NCBI RefSeq assembly: GCF_028583425.1
Contig: NC_072790.1
Coordinates: 12,816,552 to 12,880,551 of the forward strand
Direction: 5' to 3'
DNA from: Eublepharis macularius
Taxonomy: Eukaryota; Chordata; Lepidosauria; Squamata; Eublepharidae
Length of the DNA: 64,000 nucleotides
The position numbers and the translations under genes were made by a program. The notes beneath the pieces were generated by a model. It was not told the origin of the DNA, made no database searches, and was given only the letters and a program-made list of their open reading frames with translations. Positions 1 through 38,165 of this stretch are shown piece by piece; the stretch's first letter is position 1, and every line of letters begins with the position of its first letter.

Positions 1-90
1 TGGGGGGGAATGTTGTTGGGAATTTCTTGCATTGTGCAGGGGGTTGGACTAGATGACCCTAGAGATCCCTTCCAGCCCTATGATTCTAAG
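1..90 (+). mobile_element. CR1 LINE 3' end
   Basis: The sequence has the typical CR1 terminus: a GGGGGTTGGACTAGATGACC motif, then a CCCTTCCAGCCC block, ending near ATGATTCTAAG. Only the 3' tail is in the window. Confidence 0.75.
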
Positions 91-269
91 TTTATGAGGC
101 TTGTTCTGCATTCAGCCTTTGAAAACTGTTGTCTGGTCAGTGCCAATAAATATAGGAGATGTATTTCACATCTTTACCTTTACCTTTTAAAAGATATTTT
201 CATATAAAAGTTACATTTGAGATGTGCAGTCTGAATGTTTAGTTGGAAAATCCAATGGTCTTTGGTGAC

Positions 270-1745
270 TTTCTGAAATAAGAAGAGGAATGGTGTGTTT
301 TGTCATTGCGTTATCCTTATACAAGGATTGTATCTCCCTTGTGCTGAAAGATCTGCACTCAGACCAACAGTGCAAAGCCACACCTAAGGGACCCTAACGA
401 ACATGCAGAGATGTAACGAATTATAGAAATTTAAAATATTTTTAAAAAATATTATTTGTTATAGAAATTTTAAAGTGGCTTTGTGCATATAATACTAATA
501 AATAAAAATACATAAGTTACAATATTATACAAAATACAATTCATTTCAAACTTCACTATGAAATGCAAGGATATACAATGAAACTTTTAAAAGGCAACCA
601 GCCCAAAGGACTGCTGGCCGGTTTAGGAGGTGCGCCTGACTGACGCAAGAGAGAATCCAAGCGCCAGTCCCGATGCAGGGTTTGAAGGTCTATCGACCCC
701 CGATGAAGTGATATTCTGGTCCCTTGTTGAGTCTATGGTTCCTTGGTGTATTTGATCCAGCTTTATCCACCTGCATAAGAAAAACAACAATATGTATTAC
801 TTTTTGATAAGAATATCTGAATACTTACCGTCTTTGTCCGAGGATTCCTTCGGGACTGCTTCGGGATCTTTGCCCCTGCAAACAAGAAGAACTCTCTTCT
901 AATCTTTCAAAAGCTGTGATACAGACATGATGAGCTTTGTTACTTGTCCGGTTGCCTTTTAAAAGTTTTGTTGTATATCTTTGCATTTCATAGAGAAGTT
1001 TCTCATGAATTGTATTTTATGTAAGATAGTAACTTATGTATTTATATGTATTTATTAGTAGTATATGCACAAAGTCGCTTTAAAATTTCTATAATATAAT
1101 ATTTTTAAAAAATATTTAAAATTTCTATAATTCGTTATATCTCTGCATGTTCATTAGGGCCCCTTAGATGTGGTTTTCCAAGATTGGTTTCGTTGCTAGT
1201 TCTAAGAGAGCTTCGGTTTGTTTCTTCGAAAGATCTGCACTGGCTGCCCATCTGTTTCGGTGCTGGTTTTTCCCTTGAAAGACTTAAGCAGCTCACAGGT
1301 GAAGTACTTGAAGTGCCGCCTCTTCCCCCCAGTTAAGATCTTCATCACAACAAGCCCTTTTCTCTGCCCCACCTGCAGGTGACCATAGATGGGTCTCTTC
1401 CAGTGGTGACACCTCAGCTTTGGAACACCCCCCCCCTTTGTGGGTGTCCTGGCACCTTTCTTACTTTCTTGTAAGTGCCAGGCCAAAACATTTATTTTCC
1501 CTCTGGCTTTTAAAGGGCTCCATCTTTTTTCAGTTGTTTTAATGGCCTGCTTCTAGCTGGAGGGCTGTTGTATGCCTATCTTTTAAAAGTTGTTTTATAT
1601 TGTTTTATGCCCTGGCTTGTTGTCAATGGCTTTTTATTATTGATAAATTTATGCTGTTGTTTTTATTATTCGTAATGTTTTATTTGGGGAGTCACATTGA
1701 GCCGGTCTCAGGAGAGGTGACATATAAATAAATAAATAAATACAT
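270..1745 (+). mobile_element. L2/CR1-group LINE 3' end, split by a foldback element
   Basis: Around 1231 the translation LKDLHWLPICF matches the conserved C-terminus of L2-group reverse transcriptases. It is followed by a decayed C-terminus and a 3'UTR ending in an (AAAT)n-like tail near 1730. The part up to 359 continues the same frame upstream. An 868-bp insertion at 360-1227 interrupts it. The left edge is approximate. Confidence 0.6.
360..1227. mobile_element. Foldback element with long inverted arms and a 14-bp TSD
   Basis: Inverted arms of about 225 bp (378-602 and 948-1173) pair with high identity. The insert is flanked by a perfect 14-bp direct repeat, GAAAGATCTGCACT, at 346-359 and 1228-1241. 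The centre holds minus-strand splice-like signals: a TTTGCAG acceptor, a 47-nt exon-like block (829-875), a GTAAGT donor, and a 58-nt intron-like gap (771-828) ending in a pyrimidine-rich TTATGCAG. I do not recognise the family. Confidence 0.6.
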
Positions 1746-1754
1746 CCATTTTTT

Positions 1755-1870
1755 GTGAGTTAGTTCCCTTGGGTGCATAATGAGCCTGCGAAAGCGGGGA
1801 GGGCGGAATATAAATATAATAAATTAAATTAAATTAAATTAAATTAAATTAAATTAAATTAAATTAATTC
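1755..1870 (+). mobile_element. LINE tail with (AAATT)n
   Basis: A GAGCCTGCGAAAGCGGGGAG motif followed by GGCGGAATATAAAT resembles the 3' end of squamate L2/CR1-type LINEs. It runs into an (AAATT)n simple repeat at about 1821-1866. Confidence 0.5.
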
Positions 1871-2964
1871 CTCAGAGTGGACCCCACCAAAATGATCTTC
1901 CAAACACCTCCATCTCCTTCCACTTCTACTCTTCCTTTGGACTTTTGTTATGATGCTACATTTAAAAATGTATTTCATGCTGAAGCTGGTTAACCGATGC
2001 AATCACTTAAAATTAACTGTTTGCAGTCAAGTGGAAAGGTTTGTCCGTTTGTCCTGGTTTCTTCAGTCATAAAATGGTATTTTTTAAAAAAACCCTCTCC
2101 TAATAAATGTCAGACAAGCTGATCCCATGTCTCTTTCTGAAAAACAACAGAATACTTCGGGATTCTTAATTTGTCTTTTCATTAGTAGAAAATCAACTTC
2201 TTGATAGCCTTAGTATTGTACATGTGTCCAAAGAGAAAAAGAATCTAATAAGAAGGAGCCACCTTAGCAGGAAACAGAACTTTCTTGCCTCCCTACAGGG
2301 AACTCAGATGAACACTAAATGGTAAGACTTTTTAAGCATTGATTTTATAGATAAGGGGCCTACTGGTTGGCTTTCTTTTAATTTAATCCACTGACTTTGG
2401 AGTGGCACACAGCAATGTCTGGTTTGTGTGTGGATCAGGGCTTTTTCTGGGCTGTGTGAGAATGTGCCTGCATGAAATGCTGCCAAATGCATGGTATTGT
2501 ACTGTATGAATAAACAGAATATCACTCACCAAACAGGCTGCATCTGCTCATGGATAGCCCAAATGAAGAAAAACTGGGGAGAAGAATGTGACCTAAACCA
2601 GCAAGAGTTCGAGCATCCCTCCCTAGTAGGTTTTTGGTGCTGCCTCTACCACCCCCAGACCTAACAACTTATCCAAGGATAACAATAGAACTTGCAAGGC
2701 TTTATTGTCTTTTCCTTCAGCTCTCTTCACTCCATGCTTTAGTCCTCTACTCCTCTTCTCTCCAACTTGGAAAGGGACAGAAGACCTTATGCCTCTCTCT
2801 GAGAAGTCAACGATCATCGTTCAGTCCAATAAATTTGTGATCCTCTGTGAGGAGGGATCCTCTTCTTTCCCCTGCATTTGGTGATATTACAGAGCATTCT
2901 ATGTACTGAGTGCCACAAAATCCCTACCCAAGTGATGATCATATTGAGGCTAAAGCAGATATGA
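1871..2964. other. Unassigned flank downstream of SNAP25
   Basis: No gene or clear repeat was recognised. Short open frames here show no family features. Confidence 0.4.
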
Positions 2965-2972
2965 CTTAAGAG

Positions 2973-3735
2973 TAGACATGGGCACAAACCGCATTACGAA
3001 ACAAAAAAACCCACGAACCACCTGATCATCTGTTCGCAAACTGGTGGTTCGTGAGGGTCCATGGCCAACAAACCAGCATTCATTGGAAGCCGGGTTCATT
3101 GTGTTCTTCCACGGTTCGTGAAGCCAGACAGTCAGACACCATCAATCAATTCCCTTGGAAACGGAGCTGGGGGAATGCCTGAACTCTGTCTGCACACCTT
3201 CTGTCGCCCTGGAAACCTGAATCGAAGCCCAGCTTACCTTGATTGGCAGATCTTCCTTCCAACCATGGAGCTGTAAATTGGTTACAATTGGTTACGTGGG
3301 ATAAGACACCCGGGGGGAGGGAGGGGGAAGGGGGGTGTTCTCTAGCCATGGGCACTCCAATCTCATCCCTGCAAACTCTGATAGGCAGTTCTGACAGCCA
3401 ACCCCTTGTACACTGGGCCAACGTCAACTGGTGGCTCTAATTGTATTGAGTGGGAGTTTCCTGGGGGCCTTGGATTGGAGAGGGTATAACTCCAAGATCC
3501 CTATTGCAATTTTAACCAAACTTGGCTGCTGCCTGGAGGAGAGCCTGCTAAACACTCCCTGTGAATATGGGCTCTCTAAGTACAACGGGGGCTGTTCTGA
3601 CACCCACAAACCACGAATCATGAACCAGTTCAGTAACGGGAAATGTTCGTTATGGTTCGTTAGTTCGGGTTCATCAGCAGCACCGAACCATGAACCACAG
3701 GTTTGTTAATTTTTTTTGGTTCATGCCCATGTCTA
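2973..3735. mobile_element. Non-autonomous hAT element, TAGANATGGGCAC family
   Basis: Inverted ends begin TAGACATGGGCACAAACC and end GGTTCATGCCCATGTCTA. A perfect 8-bp TSD, CTTAAGAG, lies at 2965-2972 and 3736-3743. The 8-bp duplication is typical of hAT. The interior has no transposase. Confidence 0.8.
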
Positions 3736-3915
3736 CTTAAGAGATACACAAAGTGATTCACAATAGCTTTTTTTTTTTTTAAAAAAGTTTTTGTTATGAT
3801 GCAAGGGGAAAGCATATTTAGGGAGGTGATTTTCATCAAGAAGCAGCCTGTATGTCTCAGACCACCAATCACATTTGTAATCCTCTATTAAATTAAAAAT
3901 AAACATTTTTAAACC

Positions 3916-4122
3916 TAGCATTGCCAACTCCAGATTGGGAAATTCTTGGAGATTTTGAAAATGGCAGGTTTTGGGGGAGAAGGGACCTCAGTAGGGTGTA
4001 ATGCCCTGGAGTCTACCCTCCAAAGCAGCCATTTTTCCAGGGGAACTGGTCTCTGTCTCTCTCTGGAGATCAGTTGTAATTCCAAGAGATCTCCAGCCAC
4101 CACCTGGAGGCTGGCAACTCTA
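3916..4122. mobile_element. hAT-like miniature element, TAGGGTTGCC family
   Basis: It starts TAGCATTGCCAACTCCAG and ends CTGGCAACTCTA. The interior carries the family's GGAGATTTTG and CTGGAGATCAGTTGTAATTC blocks. This copy is diverged and its TSD is not evident. Confidence 0.65.
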
Positions 4123-4316
4123 AAACTCCCGTGTCTCTTGCATACCATTAAAGGGTTAGCCCACAGTTCCTTTTTTAGAAGGACCCCGTCACCACCCCCC
4201 AGTCTCTTGAACAGGTCACTTACAGGCTGTTATGCTCTTGTACACTTTATTGACTTAGCCTTTTAAGACAATAATAAGAATACTGATAGAATCCCCAGAA
4301 CTAAGATGATTTATAC

Positions 4317-4708
4317 TAGAGATGGGCACGAACTGAAATACGAACCAAAATTAAGCATGAACCAGGCCAGTCCGTGGTTCGCAAACCACGGTTCATCAGA
4401 TCCCATTTCTGATGAACCGCCACGAACTTTTAGGCTAGTTCATTGGGTTTGTTTTTTGGTTCGTCATTGCAGACAGCCTGGTGCCAATCAATCAGTTTCC
4501 TAGGCAACAGGGGATGGACTTCCTGCAGACCTTCTGCTGCCCCAGAAGTGAACTTCTGCTGACCCGGAAGTGATAATTTTCTGACCCGGATGTGAACTGG
4601 TTCGCGAACCAGGGGCAGGTTCCTGAAAGTTCGTGGTTCGTGGTTCATGAAATTTGACGAACCACGAACCACATGGTTCAGTTTTTTTCTGGTTCGTGCC
4701 CATCTCTA
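4317..4708. mobile_element. Non-autonomous hAT element, TAGAGATGGGCAC family
   Basis: A 392-bp copy with ends TAGAGATGGGCACGAAC and GTTCGTGCCCATCTCTA. It is flanked by a perfect 8-bp TSD, ATTTATAC (4309-4316 and 4709-4716). Confidence 0.82.
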
Positions 4709-4849
4709 ATTTATACTTTCACTTAGGGCTGCAAATGTTTCTGTGTAAGAATTCCCATGGATTGTACTTTCTCCCAGTGGGTGGGAAAATAATCAGGTGG
4801 AAGAGACCAAAGAGTCAATAAATAGATTAAAAGAAAGCTGTCCAAAGGC

Positions 4850-6376
4850 TGAGGACTATACTTTTTAATATTTTTAAACTAGCTACAAAATCACGTCACA
4901 AACTGACAGGAGACAGAAGGAATTTCATATTACATGCGGCAACTATACTTAATCTCACAATTTAATCTAGATTTCATTCATGTAAGATTTTTTCTTTGTT
5001 TTTTGTTTAAATTAATAATTTATAATAATTATAATTAATAATTACTAAACATTGCAGTGATTTTGGTGTGCATAGCTCTAGGTAAGCAACAGATAACTAC
5101 TGATAACAAACCACATCGGGAAAGAGAGAGAGAGAGAGAGAAGCTAGAAAGAGAGAGAACCTTATAAAAATTACATTTCTCTGCAACATTTCATATGATA
5201 GCCATTCCCCCGAAAAAAGACGGTCTTTGAAAGCAGCAGACAAACTCTATATATATATTACACTTATTTCATATTTGTTGTTGCTTTTTAATTGTGTGTG
5301 TGTGTCTGTGTGTGTGTCTGTGTGTTGTGGTTGTCCTTGACATAGTTTCAGCCAAACATTTAATTTGCTGCCAATGGTTAAATGATGTGCCAAATCCATC
5401 TCTGAAACTAAAATTAGGAAAGGAAGAAAAAAAAAGGAGGGAAAAATAAGTAATGAACATGGCTCATAACTATATATATTTATATTTATATATATATAAT
5501 ATATATATATATATTGACAAGAAGAAATAAAGTGGCACTACTGCAAACTTGCTGGTAGAACAAAGTCCTGACAGTGTCCCAGAGCATGCACATTTTGTTG
5601 TACTTCCATTTGTCATTATTGATGTTGCTACTGCCATGGAAATGTCTCACTTAAGTTAAGGAGTCTAAAAAGTCTATTTTCTCATGCAATAAATGCATAA
5701 ATCACATCACTTGTAATTTTTTTTTTGTTTTAGTGCAATGCTTGTAATAAGTTATATAATTCCACATCATCTAATCATGAACTCATAACAACAGATGACA
5801 GCGATGGAGATGAACCAAGAGAACACCAAGTCCTTAAGTGCTTTTTAAAACAACGTGACACCCAAAGAAAGGACTTCTGATAGGAGCTCTGTGGAATGTT
5901 AACAGTTTTACAAGAACAATACTGTATAGTTCCAAGTTTAACAGCACGTTGAGCATTCCTACATTTTTGTCATTCAGCAAAACATCATAAAGTTTTATTT
6001 TTATTTTAAAAAAATAACCCATCAACAACAAAACAAAAAAAAGGAAAGAAAAAGAAAGAAAGAAACCCAGGCAGACAGAAAGAAAGAAGAAGGAACAAAT
6101 AAATGCCAACAGACAAACATCATTGTGAGCGATAAGCTGTCAAATCAGTTACTATATACAACCTTTGGAAAGAAAAGAGATCTGGAAAAATAAAAATAAT
6201 TTACAAGTATCATTTTTGGAAAGCTGACAACCTACACAGGACAACATTTACAACATGGGGGCAGAAGAAGGGCTGATATGTGCATGTGTGCAAACCTAGT
6301 CGGTAAATACCATGAGAAAAGCATGAAAGTGCGGCCTTTGGGGACAGCGTTCCGAAGGAGCTGTCCTTTGTGGCGC
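4850..6376 (-). other. SNAP25: Probable SNAP25 3'UTR
   Basis: This stretch follows the stop codon and is mostly free of interspersed repeats, in contrast to its surroundings. It is AT-rich with GT, AG and TA simple repeats. Minus-strand ATTAAA hexamers occur near 4863-4869 and 4963-4968, and an A-rich AATAAA cluster near 5994-6005 could serve a shorter form. The length of 1.2-1.5 kb fits other vertebrate SNAP25 3'UTRs. The distal end is inferred only; a hAT-type element begins just beyond, at 4708. Confidence 0.6.
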
Positions 6377-32322
<25,946 letters not shown>

Positions 32323-32982
32323 TTTGGCTGCAAGTTTGTCAGCAGGAGTCCCGGATCAAAACGTTTGCCTTTGCCCGGCCTGCAAGCCTGGAAGACGGAA
32401 CAAACAGCACAGAGTAAACTCAAGAGAAATGAAGTTAAACATGTGGCACTCTGCGCATTACTGCACAGACCAGTGGTGGGCAACTGTTTAGCATGAAAGA
32501 GCCAAACTAGGCCAACATTCAAAACAAGAGATCAACAAAGAGCCAGTACAGGATTCACACCTAAATTTTCTACTTCATTGTCTCTGTTGTCCTGTTACAC
32601 GGATAATTTACACATGAAAGATTCATGACGGAATTCACACCAAGCCTCTCTGCCTCAGCTTCTTCCCCTTTGTAATCTTTTCCATATGGAGAATTCCCAG
32701 TTTGATCTTCCTTTCATAAATTTGAAGAAGAAAGCTGTGACTCAAGCTCATCCTACTATATAAAAGGCACACCGAATTGGCGATGACTCACTTTTTATCC
32801 CCACATAGGTACACTCAGCAACATGGCTTGCCTTCCTGCCACCACCGCTGCCTCCTCGGAGCCTCTGGAGGTGCAGTGGCAGGATGATCCAGCGCGGTGG
32901 CACGGCCACCTGGAGGCAGTTTTCTAGAGCCTGTTGTTTACACAATGGGACTGGTTGCTGGTATTGAAATATATGTTAAGAT
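32323..32982 (-). other. SNAP25: SNAP25 exon 2 5' part and adjacent intron 1
   Basis: The first 50-70 nt upstream of the start codon are probably exon 2 5'UTR, with acceptor candidates CTTCCAG and GCTTGCAG. The rest is intron. A CAGTGGTGGGCAACTGTTTA motif at 32471 resembles the end of an old hAT element, but no partner end was found. Confidence 0.5.
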
Positions 32983-33180
32983 AGCCCCGGCAAGCCCGAG
33001 CTGTCAGATCTCAGAAGCTAAACAGGGTTGGCCTTGGTTAATAATTGGATGAGAGACCTCCATTGGAGACCAGGGTTGCAGAAGCAGGCAATGGCAAACC
33101 ACCTCTGTTAGTCTCATGCCATAAAAACCTCAGCAGAGGTTGCCATAAGTCAGCAATGACTTGACAGCACTTTCCCACCA
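32983..33180 (+). mobile_element. 5S-rRNA-derived SINE (5S-Sauria type)
   Basis: The head GTCAGATCTCAGAAGCTAAA then CAGGGTTGGCCTTGG and ATTGGATGAGAGACC follows 5S rRNA. The tail GTTGCCATAAGTCAGCAATG and ACTTGACAGCAC is the Sauria tail. Confidence 0.83.
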
Positions 33181-34756
33181 GCAATCTTTAAGATGCTATT
33201 GAAATTTGACTGCAATAAGAAAGATGATTGACATAATGGTAAAGATACAGTTTAACATTTCTGATAATTGTCATGTTGAGTAATAATCCCAAAAGGTTTT
33301 GCAGCCCAAACCCTGATAGGAACTGGCACATACAAGGGGTGTCACAATAAGTAATAAATATACAAAGAAGCACACCATACAATTATTTTACTGCCCTCAC
33401 ATTAATTTGCAGATTGTATTTTTTGGATTTGGATATCGGGAATACCATATATACTTGGTATTTCCAATATTTAGATCCAAAAATATCAGTATAGTATTCA
33501 GGTTTTATTCTGGATATATTTGGCTCCATTATTCCCTATGGGGGAATATTTCCAGAGCGCCGGAGGAGCCATTTTTCAAGAAAACTGCACCAAAATTTCA
33601 GGAAACCTAGTCTTACCTGTCCACTAAAAATCTCACCAGTTTCAAGACAATTGGGCCAAGGGGTCCAATTCGATGGGGCCCTGAAATGGTGCCCCTAGCC
33701 AATCTCCATTATTTCCTACGGGAGGAAAACTCGTTTTTCACTGCTTTCTTCAGGTCAAAGATGGAAGAGCCTTAGCCAAGCACACAAGGACAACCACACT
33801 GGCCAAACCTTCCACTGTAAACAGAACCAACAAAGCCCAGCAGAACCAACACCAAACCAGAGAATCCCAGCAGAACCAAGCTGAAGCGGGGGACACTGTT
33901 ACAAGCCCAACAGAACCAGGGTCACTCACAGATGCCCTGCAGAACCCAGGGCCAATGCAAGCCTGACAGAACCAACTCCAAATCAGAGAATCCCAGCAGA
34001 GCATGCATGTCACTCCATTGGCTGCTCCTGGGTTCAATTCAAGGTCTATGCTGTCACCAACTTTGGAGAAGTTCTTGATTGTTCAGGATAGAGAGCGTGC
34101 CCCTTTCCTTGTTGCATCGCAGCTTTCCATGGGATTTTGTATTCAACCAAGGTTCAAATGGCCCATGGGAAACAGAAAAGAACCAGTTTTCTTCTTCGTG
34201 ATTTCATAAAGCTTACATTTGTGCTCCTATTGAGGAAAATGACTAATAGCCCGAAATAGAACAACATCACCTTGAACAAGCCATGAGTGTTCTGCAGCTC
34301 ATGAGATTTGCCAGCCACAGGTAAAATGAGTAGCTGGTGAGAGCAATAATCAAAAAAGCATTTTGGAAGCTAACAGTGTTGACATCCAAGTCATCATCAG
34401 AAAAGATTTGTTGATGAAGGACTAATCTAGAAGTTGCTTTTAAAGTGGATGCCAATGGTCAGCAGCATATGGGTCTAGAGCAAAATCAGTACAGTGGAGA
34501 ACTAAATATAGCAGTTTAAAAAGGAAAATCAAAAGTGAAAGTTTAATAAAAAGCCATGTTGGAGGGGTAGGAAAGATGATATAATAACCAGCACTTTTCC
34601 CAGGAAGGACAGATTAGAGACTGGGCAATAACTGACCACATTGTTTTTGTATACAGATGGGGTTTTTTAGTAGTAGACAGGAAACTGCCTCTTTGAGCGG
34701 CTGGGGAAGGTCCCATGGATTAATGACTGATTTATGATGAATATTGGGGGCTCTTT
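33181..34756. other. Unassigned non-coding region with a degenerate CAGAACCA repeat
   Basis: No gene was recognised. Between about 33790 and 34000 the motif AGCAGAACCA recurs irregularly, with related CCAGAGAATCCCAGCAGA blocks. A GGATATCGGGAATACC segment near 33440 recurs in mirror form nearby, suggesting an old element. Confidence 0.4.
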
Positions 34757-34825
34757 AATATTCATTCATTCATTCATTCATTCATTCATTCATTCATTCA
34801 TTCATTCATTCATTCATATACAGTC
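34757..34825 (-). repeat. (ATTC)n microsatellite at the LINE 3' end
   Basis: About 14 units of ATTC. On the minus strand this is a (GAAT)n tail, the usual terminus of L2-type LINEs, and it abuts LINE A. Confidence 0.85.
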
Positions 34826-37343
34826 TGCCTTTCTCGCTGTGATCCAAGGCAGATTACAACAGTACAAGTGATAATACAATATAATTGACAGCTAGGACAT
34901 TCATTGAGAAAGTATACTAGAGAAGAAAGGACATTTAGGGAGACAGATACAGTAGGGAACGGTAGCAGACATTTTTAAACCAAACATAAGCAGAGCACCA
35001 ATATGGAAACTATCTGAAACAATGGATAACTAATGTCCACGGCATGTTTAGCTGGAAACTCTCTAGTAGGCGCGTATCTATGCCAGCAGGCAGTAACCAA
35101 TAGTATAGCATTTAGTCCCCATCGCTACCAAGGCATTTCTCTGAGCTATTTCTCATGACACAATCCTGTAATCTGGGTAGAAATCCTTCTTCAATAATTC
35201 AGTTTTGCATAGTTTGAGGAAAGCCAGGGGAGTGGGGGCTTTCCTGACCACCTCAGGCAGGCCATTTTATAAGGTGGGGGCTAACATAGAGAAAGCACGT
35301 GTGCGGACAGTTGTTGATTTTGCCCAACTGCAGGGTGGTATCTTCAGAAGGCCCTGGCCAGATGGGTGAAGCTGCCGTAGCAGGAACATGAGAAAGAGGT
35401 GGTCACACAGAGATGAGGGGCCAGGGCCATGAAGGGCTTTGAAGGTGATAGTCATGACCTTGAATTGGGCCTGGGGACTGATGAGCAGCCAATGGAGTGA
35501 TATTCATGCTCCGTCTAGCTCCTGAGAGTAAACAAGTTGCAACGATCTGCACCAGCTGAAGTCTCTGAGTCGACTTTGTCGAATGCGTTACAGTAGTCTA
35601 GTCTCAACGTTACTGTGCCATGGATCCGGGTAGCCAGGTCGGCTGTGTCAAGGTAGCGGGCCATCTTCTGGGCTCGTCTGAGTTGGGGGGGAGGCGCCTT
35701 TTTTGCAGCTGCATTTACTTGCTTCTCTTGCAACAGTGCTGGGTTCGGAATAGCCCCATGGCTCTCAACTGAGCCAGGCAGCGTCAACTGAACCCCATCA
35801 AAGGTCGGAAGCACAATGCCCTTCAAGATGTCTGCTTTTCCAACCAGCATCACCTCCCTCTTGTCTGGGTTCAATTTCAGTTTGTTTGCTTTCAGTCAGG
35901 GCTCATTTTGAGGGGGAATGCACCGGAACACCGTTCCGGTAGTTCCTCCAAGTCAGGTGGCCCCACCCACCTGACTTTAAAAGGTTTGGGGCTGTTTAGG
36001 CCTCAATTGGGGCCAAAATGGCCACAATCGGGGCCAAAAGAGCCCTGATCGGGTCGGTGCTGGGTGGGGGGAGCCTCCCCCAACCAGCACCAACCTGGTC
36101 CCGGCCGTTTTGGCCCCGATCCGGACCAGAACGGGTCAAAAATGGCCATTGTCGGCCCTTTGGAAATATTTGTTTGCTTTCAGTCAATTGACAACAGCTG
36201 TCAAGCAGCAACTCAGTACCTCTACTGCATCACCAGGGATGGCGAGACAGAGAATGGGGTATCATCTGCATATTGGGGGCATCCAATTCCATACCTACGG
36301 TTGAGTTCTAAAGGTTTTACGTAGAGGTTAAATAACATGGGGGATAAGACTGCACCTTGTGGAACCCCACAAGATAATTCCCACTCTGAGGATAGTTGGT
36401 CTCTGATAGCAACCCTTGAAGAACGATTTAAACCAGTCCACGGCACATCCCCTGATACCTACTTCTGCCTCCAAATGCCTCAGCAGGATAGCATAGTCTA
36501 TTATGTCAAAAGCCACAGATAGATCTAGGAGGAGCAATAATGACGCATGGACTTCGTCTATATTCAGCTGGAGGATATCAGCTAGAGCCACCAGGGCCGT
36601 CTCTGTCTCATAGCCTGGCCTAAAACCAGACTGAAAAGGGTCCAAGGCACCAGAGTTGTCCGAGAATGCCTGGAGTTGCTCAGCTACTGCTCTATTAATC
36701 ATTTTGCCCTGAAAGGGCAGATTAGAAATTGGGAGATAATTGGCTATATCTTTTTTGCCTAAGGATGGTTTTTAAAGCAATGGGTGGATGACCACCTCTT
36801 TGAGAGGCTGAGGGAAGGTGCCCTGCATTAGTTACTGACTTACGATAGACATCACGGAGTCCTTTATGTGGACGTTGCAAGATTTTAGTCATCTGGAAGC
36901 CCAAGGATCCAAATTACAGATACTAGAATTCTGTCCATATCCATCTCTATGACCGGATTAAAAAGGTGCAGAAATGGACCAGATGGTGTGTTGAGCATTT
37001 CTTCTAGCTCACCTGTAATACAGGTGGCCTCCAGATCAGAGCGTATTCGAGCTATTTTATCAGCAACGCACTTTGCAAAGGCATCACTGCTAATTATCTG
37101 TTCTTGAACCAGTGAAGGTTCACATTTAGGGGTTAAAAGATGCTGAAATATCTTAAACAGTTTGGAAGGATGTGAATTAGCTGATGCAATCATTGCAGGC
37201 AAGTAACATTGCTGCTCTAACTGCTGCTTCCTAAGTATTCCAATGGACTCTGTTGCATGTTCTATTAGATTCAGCTCAAGTTTTCCACCAGCAAATAGCC
37301 GCCGGGATGTGCAAGGTTCCAGTGCACAAGAGGTGTCCTTCAT
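34825..37343 (-). mobile_element. L2-group LINE A, 5'-truncated and decayed
   Basis: On the minus strand, in order: a pre-RT segment (36885-37343), RT motifs LDLSVAFDIIDYAILLRHLE (near 36530) and PQGAVLSPMLFNLYVKPLEL then YADDT (near 36260-36370), RT C-terminal and connection parts (35515-35874, with RLDYCNAF), a long 3'UTR and the (GAAT)n tail. The reading frame is broken between these blocks. A CAGGGCTCATTTTG-type insertion sits at 35899-36168. The YADD catalytic motif itself is kept. Clade assignment rests on RT motifs and tail. Confidence 0.8.
35899..36168. mobile_element. CAGGGCTCATTTTG-type insertion inside LINE A
   Basis: A 270-bp insert flanked by an 18-bp direct repeat, TTTGTTTGCTTTCAGTCA (35881-35898 and 36169-36186). 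Its left end matches the hAT-like element at 47374. The right end lacks the expected CAAAATGAGCCCTG. Confidence 0.6.
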
Positions 37344-37620
37344 AGATCCCAGATCCCATCAATGCCATCACAGTAACTGCGTCAAAATGGTGTATTCGGC
37401 ATTTCTTCTGCCTGGCCTATATTACATGTGGCATCCAGATCAGAGCATATTTGTGTTACATTATCAGCAAAAAACGTTGTGATGACAGCTAATTCTCTGT
37501 TCCTGAGACATTAAAGGTTCAGATTTAGAAGTCAGCAGATGTCAAGATACATTAAACAATTGGGACTGTTATGTGCTAGATGATGTAATCACCTCTTTAC
37601 TGCTATTTGTCAGTCCCTGG
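37344..37620 (-). mobile_element. Second copy of a LINE A pre-RT segment
   Basis: The stretch aligns by eye with 36960-37200 (shared GGTGTATTCGGCATTTCTTC-like, TCAGAGC, TTATCAGCAA and CATTAAAGGTTCA blocks). It is a diverged tandem copy of the same part of the LINE. Confidence 0.55.
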
Positions 37621-38157
37621 CAGTCAGATCCCCAAGTTCTCCAGAGTTAACACCCACAGGTGTTCCAGTTGAAGTAACTTCATTAGAGATCCATTCAGTA
37701 CAAGGTGCATAGACAGTGGAATTGGCAGAAGTGACGTATGTGGGGCTAGCAATGTTAGTTATAGGGAATCTTCTTGCCTTGGGAAAGAGGACCGTTAATG
37801 TGGGGGGGGGCAGGGCGTTGAAGTGAAACATTGTTTTAGACTAGACAGTGAGAAAGATGAACTTATCTTTGGTTCTCAAGAGGGATACATTTCAAGCCAG
37901 TTTCAGTTGGCAGTCAAGGACACTGGAGCGAGAAAGAGAAAGTAAACATTTGCGAGATAACCTGCTGCCATCACAGCAATAAAGAACTTCCTATATTCTC
38001 AGACAGCAAAGGCAGAGCCCATATACATTCATGGCAGATATGTAGGAGGCACATATGACACTATTACTCCTGCTTTATAGCAGGTCACTCTGTTGGATTC
38101 AATATGAGTTTTTCACCAGAGTCAATATGTCTTCTGGCCCTTTGTAGGTCACCAAGC
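37621..38157. other. Unassigned sequence
   Basis: No gene or defined element was recognised; part may be older LINE A sequence. Confidence 0.35.
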
Positions 38158-38165
38158 TCCATAAA

